Counted from the stretch's first letter, positions 1 to 9,137 are shown. The stretch is 45,593 nt of DNA from Parcubacteria group bacterium GW2011_GWA2_47_21 (GCA_001000545.1 LCOC01000001.1:1-45593); one strand, 5' to 3'. A program made the numbers and translations. Notes: generated by a model from the sequence alone, not told the origin.

Positions 1-12
1 TTTATACGGTTC

Positions 13-18
13 TATAAT
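13..18 (+). promoter_or_regulatory. -10 box upstream of dnaJ
   Basis: A perfect TATAAT lies 44 bases before the dnaJ start codon. Any -35 box would fall at or before the window edge, so only half of the promoter can be judged. It would give a leader of about 38 nt. Confidence 0.35.
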
Positions 19-62
19 AGCGAATGACAGGCTGGGGGTTTTCTCAATTTTAATTCTGAAAT

Positions 63-1166
63 ATGGCCAAAGATTATTATGAGACATTAGGGGTGCCGAG
101 GAACGCGTCAAAGGATGACATTAAAAAAGCGTTCCGGAATTTGGCGCACAAATATCACCCCGACAAAAAAGACGGCGACGAGAAAAAGTTTAAGGAAGCC
201 AACGAGGCCTACTCAGCGCTCTCCGACGACAAAAAACGCGCCGAATACGATTCCTACGGACGGGTGTTTAGCGAGGGTGGCCGTCCGGGCGGTGGTTTCG
301 GTGGATTTAACGGCTTCGGCGGTTTTGATGGTTTTGGAGATTTTGATTTCTCTAACTTTTCCGCCCAAGGCGGACCAGCCTCGGGCTGGGACCTCGGCGA
401 TGTCTTTGGCGATATTTTTGGAGGAGGTTTCGGCCGAGAAAATCGGCGCGGGCGGGACATTTCCATAGACCTAGAGCTATCCTTCGCTGAAGCGGTGTTT
501 GGCACCACCAGAAAAATTCTTTTGGCTAAAACATCATTCTGCGACATCTGTAAAGGAAGCGGCGGGAAAGTCGAAACGGGGATGGAGCAATGTAAGACCT
601 GCAACGGCAAGGGTAAAATCAGAGAGAACCGCAGGTCGTTTTTCGGGGCGATTTCCACCGTTCAAACCTGTTCCGCCTGCCATGGCCGAGGCGAAGTGCC
701 TAAAGAAAAATGCCCGGACTGTCGCGGGCTAGGGGTGATTAGGAAAGAGCAAGAAATATCAGTCGCCGTACCTGCCAGTATTGAAGATGGAGAAATGATT
801 AGAATGGCTAACGGCGGCGAAGCGGTACAAGAAGGGATAGCCGGCGACCTTTATATTAAAATCCGCGTCAAACCCCACCCGCAATTTAAGAGGGAAGGCA
901 AAAATTTAGTCACCGAATTGAGCATCAAGCTTACCAGCGCGATTTTGGGCGGCGAGTACACGATACAGACGCTTGACGGCGACATCGTCGTCAAAGTCCC
1001 AGCCGGCGTTTCTTTCGGAGAAATACTGCGCATCAAAGGGAGAGGGGTACCGGTTGATAAGCATCGCCGAGGCGACTTATTGATTAGGATTCATATTGAA
1101 CTGCCGAAGAAACTTTCCAAAGAAGCCGTTAAAAAAATTGAAGAACTAAAGCGGGACGGAATATAA
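63..1166 (+). CDS. dnaJ: Chaperone DnaJ (Hsp40, class I)
   Basis: Co-chaperone that stimulates DnaK ATP hydrolysis and delivers unfolded clients in the cytoplasm. The 367 residues match the usual length. The J domain (about 1-70) has the HPD motif at 32-34. A Gly/Phe-rich linker follows (about 72-125). Four CxxCxGxG-type zinc repeats start near residue 160 ([32 protein letters not shown]), and the two C-terminal client-binding domains complete it. All four zinc repeats are intact, so it is class I. The start is the only plausible ATG before the J domain. No grpE or dnaK is visible; they could lie upstream of the window. Confidence 0.98.
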   Translation: MAKDYYETLGVPRNASKDDIKKAFRNLAHKYHPDKKDGDEKKFKEANEAYSALSDDKKRAEYDSYGRVFSEGGRPGGGFGGFNGFGGFDGFGDFDFSNFSAQGGPASGWDLGDVFGDIFGGGFGRENRRGRDISIDLELSFAEAVFGTTRKILLAKTSFCDICKGSGGKVETGMEQCKTCNGKGKIRENRRSFFGAISTVQTCSACHGRGEVPKEKCPDCRGLGVIRKEQEISVAVPASIEDGEMIRMANGGEAVQEGIAGDLYIKIRVKPHPQFKREGKNLVTELSIKLTSAILGGEYTIQTLDGDIVVKVPAGVSFGEILRIKGRGVPVDKHRRGDLLIRIHIELPKKLSKEAVKKIEELKRDGI

Positions 1167-1200
1167 CAAATAATCCCCCCCCTTGCCCGCCTTAAGGCGG

Positions 1201-1296
1201 CGAAATGCGAAATTTTACGGTTGGTTCCGCAAAATCTCACTTAAAAACTTAGGGATTTTGCGACCCGAGGACCTAAAATTTTGTGTTTCGTAATTC
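1201..1296 (-). repeat. Dispersed palindromic element, copy 1 (MITE-like)
   Basis: About 96 bp downstream of dnaJ. Its reverse complement matches 17278-17383 over nearly the whole length, including the shared core TTTTAGGTCCTC and the segment CCGCAAAATC. The distal arm is more diverged in this copy. Both copies are intergenic, lack an ORF and lie in opposite orientations, as expected of a small non-autonomous mobile or REP-like palindrome. Confidence 0.75.
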
Positions 1297-1387
1297 ACGA
1301 TTTTTCAAAACATTGCGTAGCGCTGGCGCGAGCATAGCAATCCACCTCAAGCGGCTCTGCCCGTTTTGAAAAAGGTGTGTCCGAACG

Positions 1388-1595
1388 GTTCTTTACACCA
1401 AAGAAATTCCATGCTAACTTACGAGACGGATGAAATTGAAACCTAGAAAATCGGTAGAACCAGTCGCTTTATTTCGTTGGACTTGGGAAAGTTTCAGGGT
1501 GCGTATCGGCGCATCCTCGAATCCCAGCGACCCAACTCGTTCAGAGCGAGTAATTAAACACAAACATCCCCAATCAGCAGGGGGTGTTTCTTTTT
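1388..1595 (+). ncRNA. Candidate structured RNA ending in a terminator
   Basis: A stretch of about 460 bases between dnaJ and the next gene has no credible ORF but ends in an intrinsic terminator. Visible pairings are GGTTCT (1388) with AGAACC near 1461; TTCTTT with AAAGAA around 1390; an extended hairpin 1479-1540 with stem GGGTGCG/CGCATCC flanked by TGGGA/TCCCA; and a small CTCG/CGAG hairpin. The piece TCGAATCCCAGCGACCC resembles a tRNA or tmRNA 3' end, but I could not find a matching acceptor strand or a tag ORF. RNase P and SRP RNA hallmarks are absent. Identity unknown and limits approximate. Confidence 0.3.
1562..1595 (+). terminator. Intrinsic terminator
   Basis: A 10-bp stem (AAACATCCCC with GGGGGTGTTT, one G-T pair), an 8-nt loop, then C and TTTTT. 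It ends whatever is transcribed rightward through the non-coding stretch before 1631. Confidence 0.8.
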
Positions 1596-1630
1596 AGAGT
1601 GAATTTCCGGTTTATGATATATTAAAGGGT

Positions 1631-1903
1631 ATGAGATTGGCGTTATTCATCCTGCTGTTTCCGATATTTATGCCCTTAGCGATTGTTATGGAACTAGTGC
1701 GTCCGCTTTGGTTCAATAAACCTGAAAAAAAGCGGAGTCCTTGGGTTTACATTCCGATTTTTTTAATTTTCGGCCCTATTTACCTTATCGTGGCCGCTGG
1801 ATTTTTCTGGTGGGCGAAACTGGCCGAGCCGGGCGAGAAAGGCGGCGTATCCGAGGAGTTCAAGGAAATTTTCAGAGAATTGCTGACTTTCTTCAAGCCA
1901 TAG
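1631..1903 (+). CDS. Small two-helix membrane protein, unknown function
   Basis: A 90-residue protein I do not recognise. It has two hydrophobic segments (about 1-23 and 37-62) separated by a short basic loop (KPEKKRS), which suggests both helices cross the cytoplasmic membrane with the loop inside. A charged amphipathic tail (about 65-90) follows. A TATGAT-like -10 box and an AAAGGG run lie just before the ATG. It stands alone between a terminator and an AT-rich spacer, so the context gives no hint of a job. Confidence 0.65.
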   Translation: MRLALFILLFPIFMPLAIVMELVRPLWFNKPEKKRSPWVYIPIFLIFGPIYLIVAAGFFWWAKLAEPGEKGGVSEEFKEIFRELLTFFKP

Positions 1904-1913
1904 CGATTTAATT

Positions 1914-2111
1914 TCTAATTGACCTAATTGGTCTAATTACTAAACAAGCACCCCGCCTACGCCACATCTTCGGCGGGCAGGCAAACAAATTCTAATGACC
2001 AAAATTCAAATCCGAAATAGCGAGATTGTTAGTTTAGAATTTTGGAATTGGAATGTTAGTATTGTTTGGCATTTGAAATTTGGGATTTGGGATTTTTTTA
2101 GGTCAATTAGA
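1914..2111. repeat. AT-rich spacer bounded by 14-bp inverted repeats
   Basis: The gap before trpS holds no gene. The arms TCTAATTGACCTAA (1914-1927) and its reverse complement (2098-2111) bound it. Inside are low-complexity words such as AAATTTGGGATTTGGGATTT and a GCCTACGCC/GGCGGGCAGGC patch. It may be a degenerate palindromic element. I see no ORF. Confidence 0.4.
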
Positions 2112-2146
2112 TTAATTAGAACAAATAGGAATTATTCTTGTTCCCT

Positions 2147-2174
2147 TTGATAAGAACCTTATTACTGCTATCAT
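2147..2174 (+). promoter_or_regulatory. trpS promoter, probably leaderless
   Basis: TTGATA (2147-2152), a 16-bp spacer, and TATCAT (2169-2174). A start site about 7 nt downstream falls at 2181-2182, exactly on the trpS ATG, and no Shine-Dalgarno sequence precedes that ATG. Confidence 0.5.
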
Positions 2175-2181
2175 CTTGAGC

Positions 2182-3141
2182 ATGAGCGATAAACCAAAAA
2201 TTCTTCTGTCCGGCGTCAAACCAACTGGCGCGCCGCATATCGGCAATTACTTTGGCGCGATGAAACAATTCGTGGATTTACAAGATGAATACAAACCGTA
2301 CATTTTTATTGCCGACTACCATGCTCTAACGACCATTCACAGCGCCAAAGAGCTCCATCAAAACATCCTTGGCGTTGCTCTAGATTATCTGGCTATCGGC
2401 CTTAACCCCGAGAAAACCGCGCTCTTTAAGCAGTCAGACGTGCCGGAAGTCGCCGAGCTCGCTTGGATTTTTAACTGCATTACAACCGTTCCTTATCTTG
2501 AGCGCGCCCACGCTTACAAGGACGCGGTCGCTAAGGGTAGGGAGGTATCCGTTGGCACTTTTGATTACCCAATTCTTATGGCCGCCGATATTTTGATTCA
2601 AGACGCCGACGTGGTGCCGGTGGGACAAGACCAAAAACAGCACATTGAATACGCCCGCGATACGGCGGAAAAATTCAACCGAATTTTCGGCGAGACCTTT
2701 AAATTGCCCGAGGCCTTCATTCTGCCAAATGTTGAAGTCGTGAAAGGCATTGACGGCCAGAAAATGAGTAAAAGCTACGGCAACACCATTCCCTTATTCG
2801 CCTCAAGAGGAGAAATCCAAAAATTAGTTATGAGCATTGTTACGGACTCCGGCGCCGATATTCCGCAAAACGTCTACGCCATCCATAAACTTTTCAAATC
2901 GGAATCCGAACTCGCGAAACTTTACGAAGACAATAAAGGGAAATACAAAATTCTCAAAGAGGCGCTGATTGAGGACGCCGACACAACGCTCGCGCCGCTC
3001 CGGCGCCGGCGCCAAGAACTGGCGAAGAACCAGTCCACTGTCCTAAAAATCGTTGCGGAGGGCGGCAAGGTCGCCCGCGCCCGCGCCGCAAAAAAACTTG
3101 AAGAGACGCGAAGAAAAATCGGAGTCGTTCTGGAATCATGA
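2182..3141 (+). CDS. trpS: Tryptophanyl-tRNA synthetase
   Basis: Charges tRNA-Trp in the cytoplasm. A class I Rossmann fold is indicated by the HIGH-type motif PHIGNYFGA (His at 19) and KMSKS at 194-198. At 319 residues it has the normal bacterial TrpRS length. A TTG two codons upstream at 2176 is an alternative start, but the ATG at 2182 fits the family N-terminus and the promoter position. The stop overlaps the ABC exporter start by four bases (ATGA), so the two are translationally coupled. Confidence 0.97.
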   Translation: MSDKPKILLSGVKPTGAPHIGNYFGAMKQFVDLQDEYKPYIFIADYHALTTIHSAKELHQNILGVALDYLAIGLNPEKTALFKQSDVPEVAELAWIFNCITTVPYLERAHAYKDAVAKGREVSVGTFDYPILMAADILIQDADVVPVGQDQKQHIEYARDTAEKFNRIFGETFKLPEAFILPNVEVVKGIDGQKMSKSYGNTIPLFASRGEIQKLVMSIVTDSGADIPQNVYAIHKLFKSESELAKLYEDNKGKYKILKEALIEDADTTLAPLRRRRQELAKNQSTVLKIVAEGGKVARARAAKKLEETRRKIGVVLES

Positions 3142-4922
3142 ATCAGCAAATAACAAAAGGGGGGCTAAAACAGAGCTTCTCTGTCTTAATCGGTTATTTG
3201 AAAAAATACCGGAGAGAGACGCTGGCTCTCTCCTTTTTAGGCGTGGTCTCGGCGGTGGGGAACGGCGCTGTGCCCTTTATCGCCGGCCGGTTTTTTGACT
3301 CCATTATCTCGCCGGAAACCAACGCGATTTTTGGTATCGTTTTGCCTCTTTACGCCATTTTACTTGCGCTTTGGGCCATAATCCAAATTGCCACTTACCT
3401 CGTGGATTGGCAGATAAATATAAGAAGTGAAAATTTTTCTAACGCCGTTTGGGTTGATTATTGGTCAAAAGGCGTCGCGCATCTTTTAGAACTGCCGATG
3501 GCGTTCCATAAAGCCAAGAAAATCGGAGAGGTGGGCGAAAAAATCAACCGCGCTTCTTTCGCTTTGGAAACGATTATCGGCCGGATAGTGATAGATTTGG
3601 CGCCGCAGTTTCTGTCTATCGCTATCGCTCTTGGCATAGGTTTTTACATTAATCCTATGCTTGCTCTGGCTCTTATCGTAGGCATCACAATCTATACGGC
3701 CATTCTCATCCGTTCGGTCGCGCCAATAGCGGCAATCCAACGCGAATACCACACTCATCTGTTTCGGGCTTTCGGCAACAGCTATGATATGGTGGGCAAC
3801 GCTCTCGCCATCAAACAGGCGACGGCGGAAGAATTTGAAGCCAAAAGAATGACTACGCTCCTCAAGGGGCCGGTCCTGTCTTTATGGTCAAAAATGAATA
3901 AAATTTGGAGTAATTTAACACTCGGCCAACGCATCATAATTCTCGGCACGCAACTGATAATTTTCGTCGCTTCAATTTATTTTATTAACCAAGGCAAAAT
4001 GACGATAGGCGGCCTTTTGGCTTTCAACGCCTACGCCACTATGGTGTTCGGGCCGTTTGTCGTCGTCGGCCGCAACTGGCAGACGATTCAAAACGGCGTT
4101 ATCCAGCTGGAAGAGGCCGAGGGCATTCTCCGCGAGCCGGAAGAAAAATATCACCCATCCGGCGCGGCGGAAAACACCAAAATCCAAGGGAACATAGCTT
4201 TCAAAAACGTTTCTTTCTACTACGACAAAAAAACGCCGGTGCTTCATGGCATAAATTTTGAAGTGAAAGCCGGCGAAATTGTCGCCTTGGTCGGCGAGTC
4301 GGGAGTCGGCAAATCCACCCTAATTGATTTAATTTCCGGCTATCATTTCCCGAAAGAGGGCCAGGTGCTAATTGACGGCCAGCCGATTGAGATACTTGAC
4401 TTACTGTCGCTTCGTTCACAAATTGGCGTCGTGCCTCAAGAAGTCGTCCTTTTTAATGACACGATTCTTCACAACATCCGGTACGGCTCGTTTAGCGCCA
4501 CCGAGGAAGCGGCCAAAACGGCGGCAAGAGAGGCGCACGCTTATGATTTCATAGAGAAATTTCCGGACAAGTGGCAACAAACGGTTGGCGAGCGTGGGGT
4601 GAAATTGTCTGTCGGCCAGAAACAGCGGGTGGCAATCGCTCGGGCGATTCTACGAAACCCTAAAATTTTAATTTTGGATGAGCCGACTTCGGCTTTGGAC
4701 GCCGGTTCGGAAAAAATAATCACCGAGTCGCTGGAGCGGCTAATGCGGGGTAAGACCACTTTCATTATCGCCCACCGCCTTTCAACCGTTAGGAAAGCCC
4801 ATAAAATCTTGGTCTTTAAAGACGGTAAAATCGTGGAATCCGGCCAACACGAGGAACTTCTTAAAATCGCAAGCGGCGAGTACCGCCGGCTTTATGAATT
4901 ACAAATCGGACTGCATAACTGA
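3138..4922 (+). CDS. MsbA-type ABC exporter (fused permease and ATPase)
   Basis: A 594-residue half-transporter that would act as a homodimer in the cytoplasmic membrane. An N-terminal six-helix membrane domain (about 1-320) is followed by an ATPase domain with Walker A GESGVGKST (about 386-394), signature LSVGQ (about 490), Walker B ILILDEP followed by TSALD, and the switch histidine in IIAHRLST. All catalytic elements are present. The signature has Val in place of the usual Gly, which is tolerated in this family. The substrate could be a lipid, peptide or drug. It lies between trpS and aspS, overlapping the former, which says little about its cargo. Confidence 0.92.
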   Translation: MNQQITKGGLKQSFSVLIGYLKKYRRETLALSFLGVVSAVGNGAVPFIAGRFFDSIISPETNAIFGIVLPLYAILLALWAIIQIATYLVDWQINIRSENFSNAVWVDYWSKGVAHLLELPMAFHKAKKIGEVGEKINRASFALETIIGRIVIDLAPQFLSIAIALGIGFYINPMLALALIVGITIYTAILIRSVAPIAAIQREYHTHLFRAFGNSYDMVGNALAIKQATAEEFEAKRMTTLLKGPVLSLWSKMNKIWSNLTLGQRIIILGTQLIIFVASIYFINQGKMTIGGLLAFNAYATMVFGPFVVVGRNWQTIQNGVIQLEEAEGILREPEEKYHPSGAAENTKIQGNIAFKNVSFYYDKKTPVLHGINFEVKAGEIVALVGESGVGKSTLIDLISGYHFPKEGQVLIDGQPIEILDLLSLRSQIGVVPQEVVLFNDTILHNIRYGSFSATEEAAKTAAREAHAYDFIEKFPDKWQQTVGERGVKLSVGQKQRVAIARAILRNPKILILDEPTSALDAGSEKIITESLERLMRGKTTFIIAHRLSTVRKAHKILVFKDGKIVESGQHEELLKIASGEYRRLYELQIGLHN

Positions 4923-4992
4923 GGCGGAGCCGACGCGGAAAAAAGTTATTGAAAACTATGAAAAATGTTATGGCTCTGTTAATATCATTCTC

Positions 4993-6411
4993 ATGCAGAG
5001 AACTTATATAAAAGATGTAAAAGGAAAGACGGGAGAGGAAGTCAAGATTTCCGGTTTTGTGGATGTGCGGCGCGACCACGGTAAACTCATTTTTATTGAC
5101 CTCCGCGATATTTCCGGCAAAGTGCAAATGGTCGCATTACCTAACCATAAAGAAGCGCATAAATTGGCGGGTGAGGTTCGCCCGGAATGGGTTATTGAAG
5201 TAATGGGTAAGGTCAATAAGCGACCGGAAAAATTGATAAACAAAAACGAACCGAACGGAGAAGTGGAGTTAGAAGTTTTGGAAATCAAGATTTTGAATCA
5301 AGCGGAAACCCCGCCGTTTAACCTTCAAAGCGATGGAAAAGAAATCGGCGAAGAAGCCCGCTTAAAATACCGCTTTCTTGATTTGCGCCGCCCTCGCCTT
5401 CAAACTAACATGGTGAATCGTTTTAAAATCACCCAGTTTGTCCGCAACGCTTTGGAAAAAGAGGGCTTCGTTGAAATTGAGACCCCGCTTCTTTCTGCCA
5501 CTACCCCGGAAGGTTCGCGCGATTACATCGTTCCGGCGCGATTGGATAAAGGAAAATTTTATTCTCTGCCTCAATCGCCGCAACAATACAAACAGCTTAT
5601 TATGGTTGCCGGTTTTGAGAGATACTTCCAATTCGCTCGTTGTATGAGGGACGAAGACACCAGAGGCGACCGCCAGCCGGAATTCACGCAACTGGACTTG
5701 GAGATGAGTTTCGTGGCGCAGGAAGATGTTATGGCCTTAAACGAGAAACTCTTGATTGAACTTGTCAAAGCAATCTACCCCGAGAAAAAAATTCAAGAAA
5801 TCCCTTTCCCTCGCTTGACCTATAAAGAAGTGGTGGAGAAGTATAAAACGGACAAGCCGGATTTGCGCCAGGACAAAAATAATCCCGACTTGCTGGCTTT
5901 TCTGTGGATTGTTGATTTTCCGTTTTTTGAGAAAGATGACAAAACGAAGCCAAATTCCGATGGAACGCCTAAATGGACTTTTACTCACAATCCGTTTTCC
6001 GCGCCTAAACCGGAACATATGGATTGGCTTATGAAAGCGGAACAGATACCCGAAATTCTTACGACCCAATACGACGTGGTTCTGAACGGCTTTGAAATCG
6101 GCGGAGGCAGTATCAGAAATCATCGGCCGGAAGCGCTAAAAAAGGTCTTTCAAATCATGGGTTACACCGACGACAGAATAGAAAAAAATTTCGGCCATAT
6201 GTTAAAGGCCCTTTCTTCCGGCGCGCCTCCTCACGGCGGGATTGCTTGGGGATTTGACCGACTGGTAATGCTCCTTCAAAACGAGCCCAACATTCGTGAA
6301 GTTATTGCTTTTGCTAAAACCGGCGAGGGAAGGGATTTGATGATGGGCGCGCCTTCGGAGGTCTCCTCCGAACAACTTGCTGAACTCGGAATTAAAATTA
6401 CTCCGCGATAA
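4993..6411 (+). CDS. aspS: Aspartyl-tRNA synthetase lacking the GAD domain
   Basis: Charges tRNA-Asp (and possibly tRNA-Asn). An OB-fold anticodon domain (about 1-110) precedes the class II catalytic core. Motif 2 contains RDEDTRGDRQPEF and motif 3 GGIAWGFDRL (about 415-424). Sequence features such as WIVDFPFFE are of the bacterial type. Bacterial AspRS is usually near 590 residues with a GAD insertion of about 130 between motifs 2 and 3. Here KPDLR is followed after about ten residues by the WIVDFP strand, giving 472 residues. The ATG at 4993 is preferred over one at 4894, which would add 33 atypical residues and overlap the previous gene. Confidence 0.96.
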   Translation: MQRTYIKDVKGKTGEEVKISGFVDVRRDHGKLIFIDLRDISGKVQMVALPNHKEAHKLAGEVRPEWVIEVMGKVNKRPEKLINKNEPNGEVELEVLEIKILNQAETPPFNLQSDGKEIGEEARLKYRFLDLRRPRLQTNMVNRFKITQFVRNALEKEGFVEIETPLLSATTPEGSRDYIVPARLDKGKFYSLPQSPQQYKQLIMVAGFERYFQFARCMRDEDTRGDRQPEFTQLDLEMSFVAQEDVMALNEKLLIELVKAIYPEKKIQEIPFPRLTYKEVVEKYKTDKPDLRQDKNNPDLLAFLWIVDFPFFEKDDKTKPNSDGTPKWTFTHNPFSAPKPEHMDWLMKAEQIPEILTTQYDVVLNGFEIGGGSIRNHRPEALKKVFQIMGYTDDRIEKNFGHMLKALSSGAPPHGGIAWGFDRLVMLLQNEPNIREVIAFAKTGEGRDLMMGAPSEVSSEQLAELGIKITPR

Positions 6412-6624
6412 AACTAGCAAGGTTCAACCTCGCTAGAACAACCTCGCCAGAAAGGTTAAACCTTTGCTATTCTCCAATAGCCCCCGTGTCAACGTGGCAG
6501 GTTGACGCGTAAATATGGCTTTAAATAAAGAAATTTCAAGAGTTAAGAAAATTTGATGATTTTGCTTGACTTTTTTGTTGCTCTGATAACTTCGTACTTC
6601 CATTAACTTAATACTTAATAAATA
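6412..6624. other. Gene-free spacer with a small hairpin
   Basis: No ORF. Shortly after the aspS stop, CTAGC and AGGTT pair with AACCT and GCTAG as an imperfect hairpin near 6414-6436, with a related AGGTTAAACCT further on. No clear T-run follows. A TTGACT near 6569 could be a -35 box for scpA, but no good -10 stands at the right distance. Confidence 0.3.
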
Positions 6625-7377
6625 ATGAGTTATACTTTCCCTATGTCGTTCCCTATGTCGTTTGAGGTTAAAACGGGGGTGTTTCAAGGGCCGCTTGATT
6701 TGCTTTTGAATTTGATTGAAAAACGGAAACTCCATATCAATGAAATTTCGCTCGCCAAAGTGGCCGACGATTTTATTCTTTACACCAAACGCTTGGGGGA
6801 CTTCCCGCTCTCCGAAAGCGCCAATTTTATTTTAATCGCCGCCACGCTGGTTCTTATAAAGTCCAGGTCTTTGCTCCCAAACTTGGAACTCTCTGAGGAA
6901 GAGGGGGGGAGTATTGAGGAGTTGGAAAGACGCCTCAAACTGTACAAAAGAATGCGCGGGCTTGCCCGCCATATAAGCAAGAATCTCGGCCTATCGCCCA
7001 TATATAATCCCTGCGAACGCCCAATAGAACCAGTTTTTTCTCCCGACTCGGCCATTACCCCATCAAATTTGCTCGGCTCTATTCGCGAGGTGCTCAAGAA
7101 TCTGCCGAAAAAGGATTTTCTGCCCAAAGCGATAGTGGATAAAGTAATCAGTTTAGAAGAGATGATTGAAAATCTGACGGAAAGGATTAAAACCAGCATT
7201 AAAATGAGCTTCAGGGAATTTTCTAAGATTGGCAGAGAGAAAAAAGTCAATGTGATTGTGGGATTTTTGGCTATGCTTGAATTGGTGAAACAAGGTATAA
7301 TTCAAGTCAAGCAGGAAAAACATTTTGAAGACATTACCATAGAAACAGAAAGCGTTGCGACCCCAAATTATGCCTAA
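6625..7377 (+). CDS. scpA: Segregation and condensation protein A (ScpA)
   Basis: Kleisin subunit of the SMC-ScpAB condensin that compacts and segregates the chromosome. The N-terminal family hallmark FQGPLDLLLNLI and the following helix bundle are present, and the C-terminal winged helix includes VNVIVGFLAMLELVKQG. A 12-bp tandem duplication (TTCCCTATGTCG at 6637-6660) places extra ATGs at 6643 and 6655. The last gives a start (MSFEVKT) closest to the family, so the true start may be 6655. It overlaps scpB by eight bases. Confidence 0.95.
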   Translation: MSYTFPMSFPMSFEVKTGVFQGPLDLLLNLIEKRKLHINEISLAKVADDFILYTKRLGDFPLSESANFILIAATLVLIKSRSLLPNLELSEEEGGSIEELERRLKLYKRMRGLARHISKNLGLSPIYNPCERPIEPVFSPDSAITPSNLLGSIREVLKNLPKKDFLPKAIVDKVISLEEMIENLTERIKTSIKMSFREFSKIGREKKVNVIVGFLAMLELVKQGIIQVKQEKHFEDITIETESVATPNYA

Positions 7378-7963
7378 CATAATTAGTTTGGAATCAAAAA
7401 TCGAGGCCCTGCTTTTTTGGAAAGGTGAACCGGTTAAAATCAAACGGCTAGCCGCGATTTTGGAGGCCTCGGAGGAAGAGGCCGCGAAAGCGCTGGAACG
7501 GCTGGAGAAGAATTTTTCCGGACGCGGTGTAGCGCTTATCAAGAAAAGCGACGAAGTCATGATGGGAACGGCGCCCGAAACGTCGAGCATCATAGAAAAA
7601 TTGACAAAAGAAGAACTAGCGAGGGATTTGGGAAAAGCCGGTCTGGAAACTCTTGCCGTCGTTCTTTATAAAGGGCCGGTAGTCAGAAGGGAAATAGATT
7701 TTATCCGCGGAGTCAATTCAACATTTATCATAAGAAATTTAATGATTAGGGGGCTCATTGAAAGGATTCCGAATAAAAACGATATGCGGGCGTTTTTATA
7801 CCAGCCGACATTTGCGCTTCTTGGCCATTTGGGGATTAAAAGAATGGAGGATTTGCCGGAGTGGGCAACGGTAAAAAAGGAAATTGAAATGTTTGAATTG
7901 GCAAACAAAGAAAGCGCCGAGGGGGACGATTCAAATTTAAAAAATGTCTCTGCCGAAGATTAA
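7370..7963 (+). CDS. scpB: Segregation and condensation protein B (ScpB)
   Basis: Partner of ScpA in the SMC complex. Two winged-helix domains are seen: the N-terminal one (IEALLFWKGEPVKIKRLA) and the second with the family pattern ETLAVVLYKGPVVRREID followed by IRGVNS and RGLIER. It ends with an acidic tail. Length is 197 residues, normal for the family. The ATG at 7370 sits inside the scpA stop region (ATGCCTAA), which supports translational coupling. A TTG at 7355 is less likely. Confidence 0.95.
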   Translation: MPNIISLESKIEALLFWKGEPVKIKRLAAILEASEEEAAKALERLEKNFSGRGVALIKKSDEVMMGTAPETSSIIEKLTKEELARDLGKAGLETLAVVLYKGPVVRREIDFIRGVNSTFIIRNLMIRGLIERIPNKNDMRAFLYQPTFALLGHLGIKRMEDLPEWATVKKEIEMFELANKESAEGDDSNLKNVSAED

Positions 7964-7968
7964 AAAAT

Positions 7969-9036
7969 ATGGATGCTTCAAGCGAACAACTGAATAATCC
8001 GGAAAACCCAAACCAAGAGAAGGAAGCGGAAAATGCTCCGGCCGGCTCTAACCAGAATACTGTCGGCATTGCGGCGGTCGTATTGGCGCTAGCGCTCTTC
8101 GGAATTTTTACCTTCCATATTGATTTAAACCAGAAATCAGAAAACACGCGGGCGGCTTTTCAGAGGGGCGGTATGGATAATTTAAAGTTTCCCGCCGACC
8201 GCCGAATGATTGACGCCTTTCAAGGCCTTCAGTTGGAAGCAAAATCGGTGGCTATTTTTGACTTGCAATCGGGAGAGTTTGTGTACGAAAAAAACGCAAC
8301 CGCCCAACTGCCACTGGCTTCTCTTACAAAAATAATGACGGCTATTGTCGCCAAAGAGTCAATTAGCAACCCGACGATTGTGACTATAGAAAAAGATGAC
8401 ATCACTCAGGATGGCGATAGCGGCCTAAAAATCGGCGAGGAATGGAATCTTTACGATTTGATTAAATTTATGCTGGTCTCTTCTTCAAATGACGGCGCCA
8501 GCGCTTTGGCCACGGCTATCGGCGCCAGCGCGGATGGCCTGGCTAAACCAGAAACCGAAGGGGAAATCGCGTCAAGCAAGGAGTCCTTTATAGAAAAAAT
8601 GAACGGGAAAGCGGTTGAACTGGGGTTGGACCAGACATTTTTCCTGAATGAATCCGGCCTTGATGAGACCGAGGGATTAAGCGGCGCATACGGTTCGGCC
8701 CGCGACGTGGCAAAGCTCTTGGCTTACGCCATTATCAAACACCCCGATATAATGTCCGTTACGGGCGAGAATGAGTTAATCTTTTCCACCTTCGGTAATG
8801 AAAATCATTCTGCCAAAAATACCAACCCGAACGCCGCGTCGCTCCCCGGAATCCTCGGCTCCAAAACCGGTTTTACGGATTTGGCCGGCGGTAATTTAAC
8901 CGTCGCTTTGGACGCGAGTTTTGGTCGGCCAATCATAATCGTCGTTTTGGGCTCAAGCGAAGAGGGAAGGTTTAGGGATGTGGAAACATTGGCAAAAGCG
9001 GTGTTCGCTGATTTTTATTGGTCGGAGAAGACATAG
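7969..9036 (+). CDS. Membrane-anchored D-alanyl-D-alanine carboxypeptidase (S11)
   Basis: Trims the terminal D-Ala from peptidoglycan stem peptides outside the membrane. All three penicillin-binding motifs are visible: SLTK (Ser 118), SSN (about 171-173) and KTG (about 299-301). The N-terminus is unusual for this family, with about 30 acidic, Asn/Gln-rich cytoplasmic residues followed by a single hydrophobic helix (about 31-51) that looks like an uncleaved anchor. It follows scpB by five bases and leads into mraY, opening the wall block. Confidence 0.9.
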   Translation: MDASSEQLNNPENPNQEKEAENAPAGSNQNTVGIAAVVLALALFGIFTFHIDLNQKSENTRAAFQRGGMDNLKFPADRRMIDAFQGLQLEAKSVAIFDLQSGEFVYEKNATAQLPLASLTKIMTAIVAKESISNPTIVTIEKDDITQDGDSGLKIGEEWNLYDLIKFMLVSSSNDGASALATAIGASADGLAKPETEGEIASSKESFIEKMNGKAVELGLDQTFFLNESGLDETEGLSGAYGSARDVAKLLAYAIIKHPDIMSVTGENELIFSTFGNENHSAKNTNPNAASLPGILGSKTGFTDLAGGNLTVALDASFGRPIIIVVLGSSEEGRFRDVETLAKAVFADFYWSEKT

Positions 9037-9137
9037 ATAAGCTGATTTGATAAAGATTGGCCTCATGCGCCCGATTTCCGATTGACCCAAACCATTAAAC
9101 CTCAGGAGCTTGATTTTATTTGGTAATTTTTTGTTTT

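Noticed and set aside
1479-1540. A tRNA or tmRNA gene suggested by TCGAATCCCAGCGACCC
   Set aside because: No pairing acceptor strand or tag ORF was found; only a structured-RNA call is kept.
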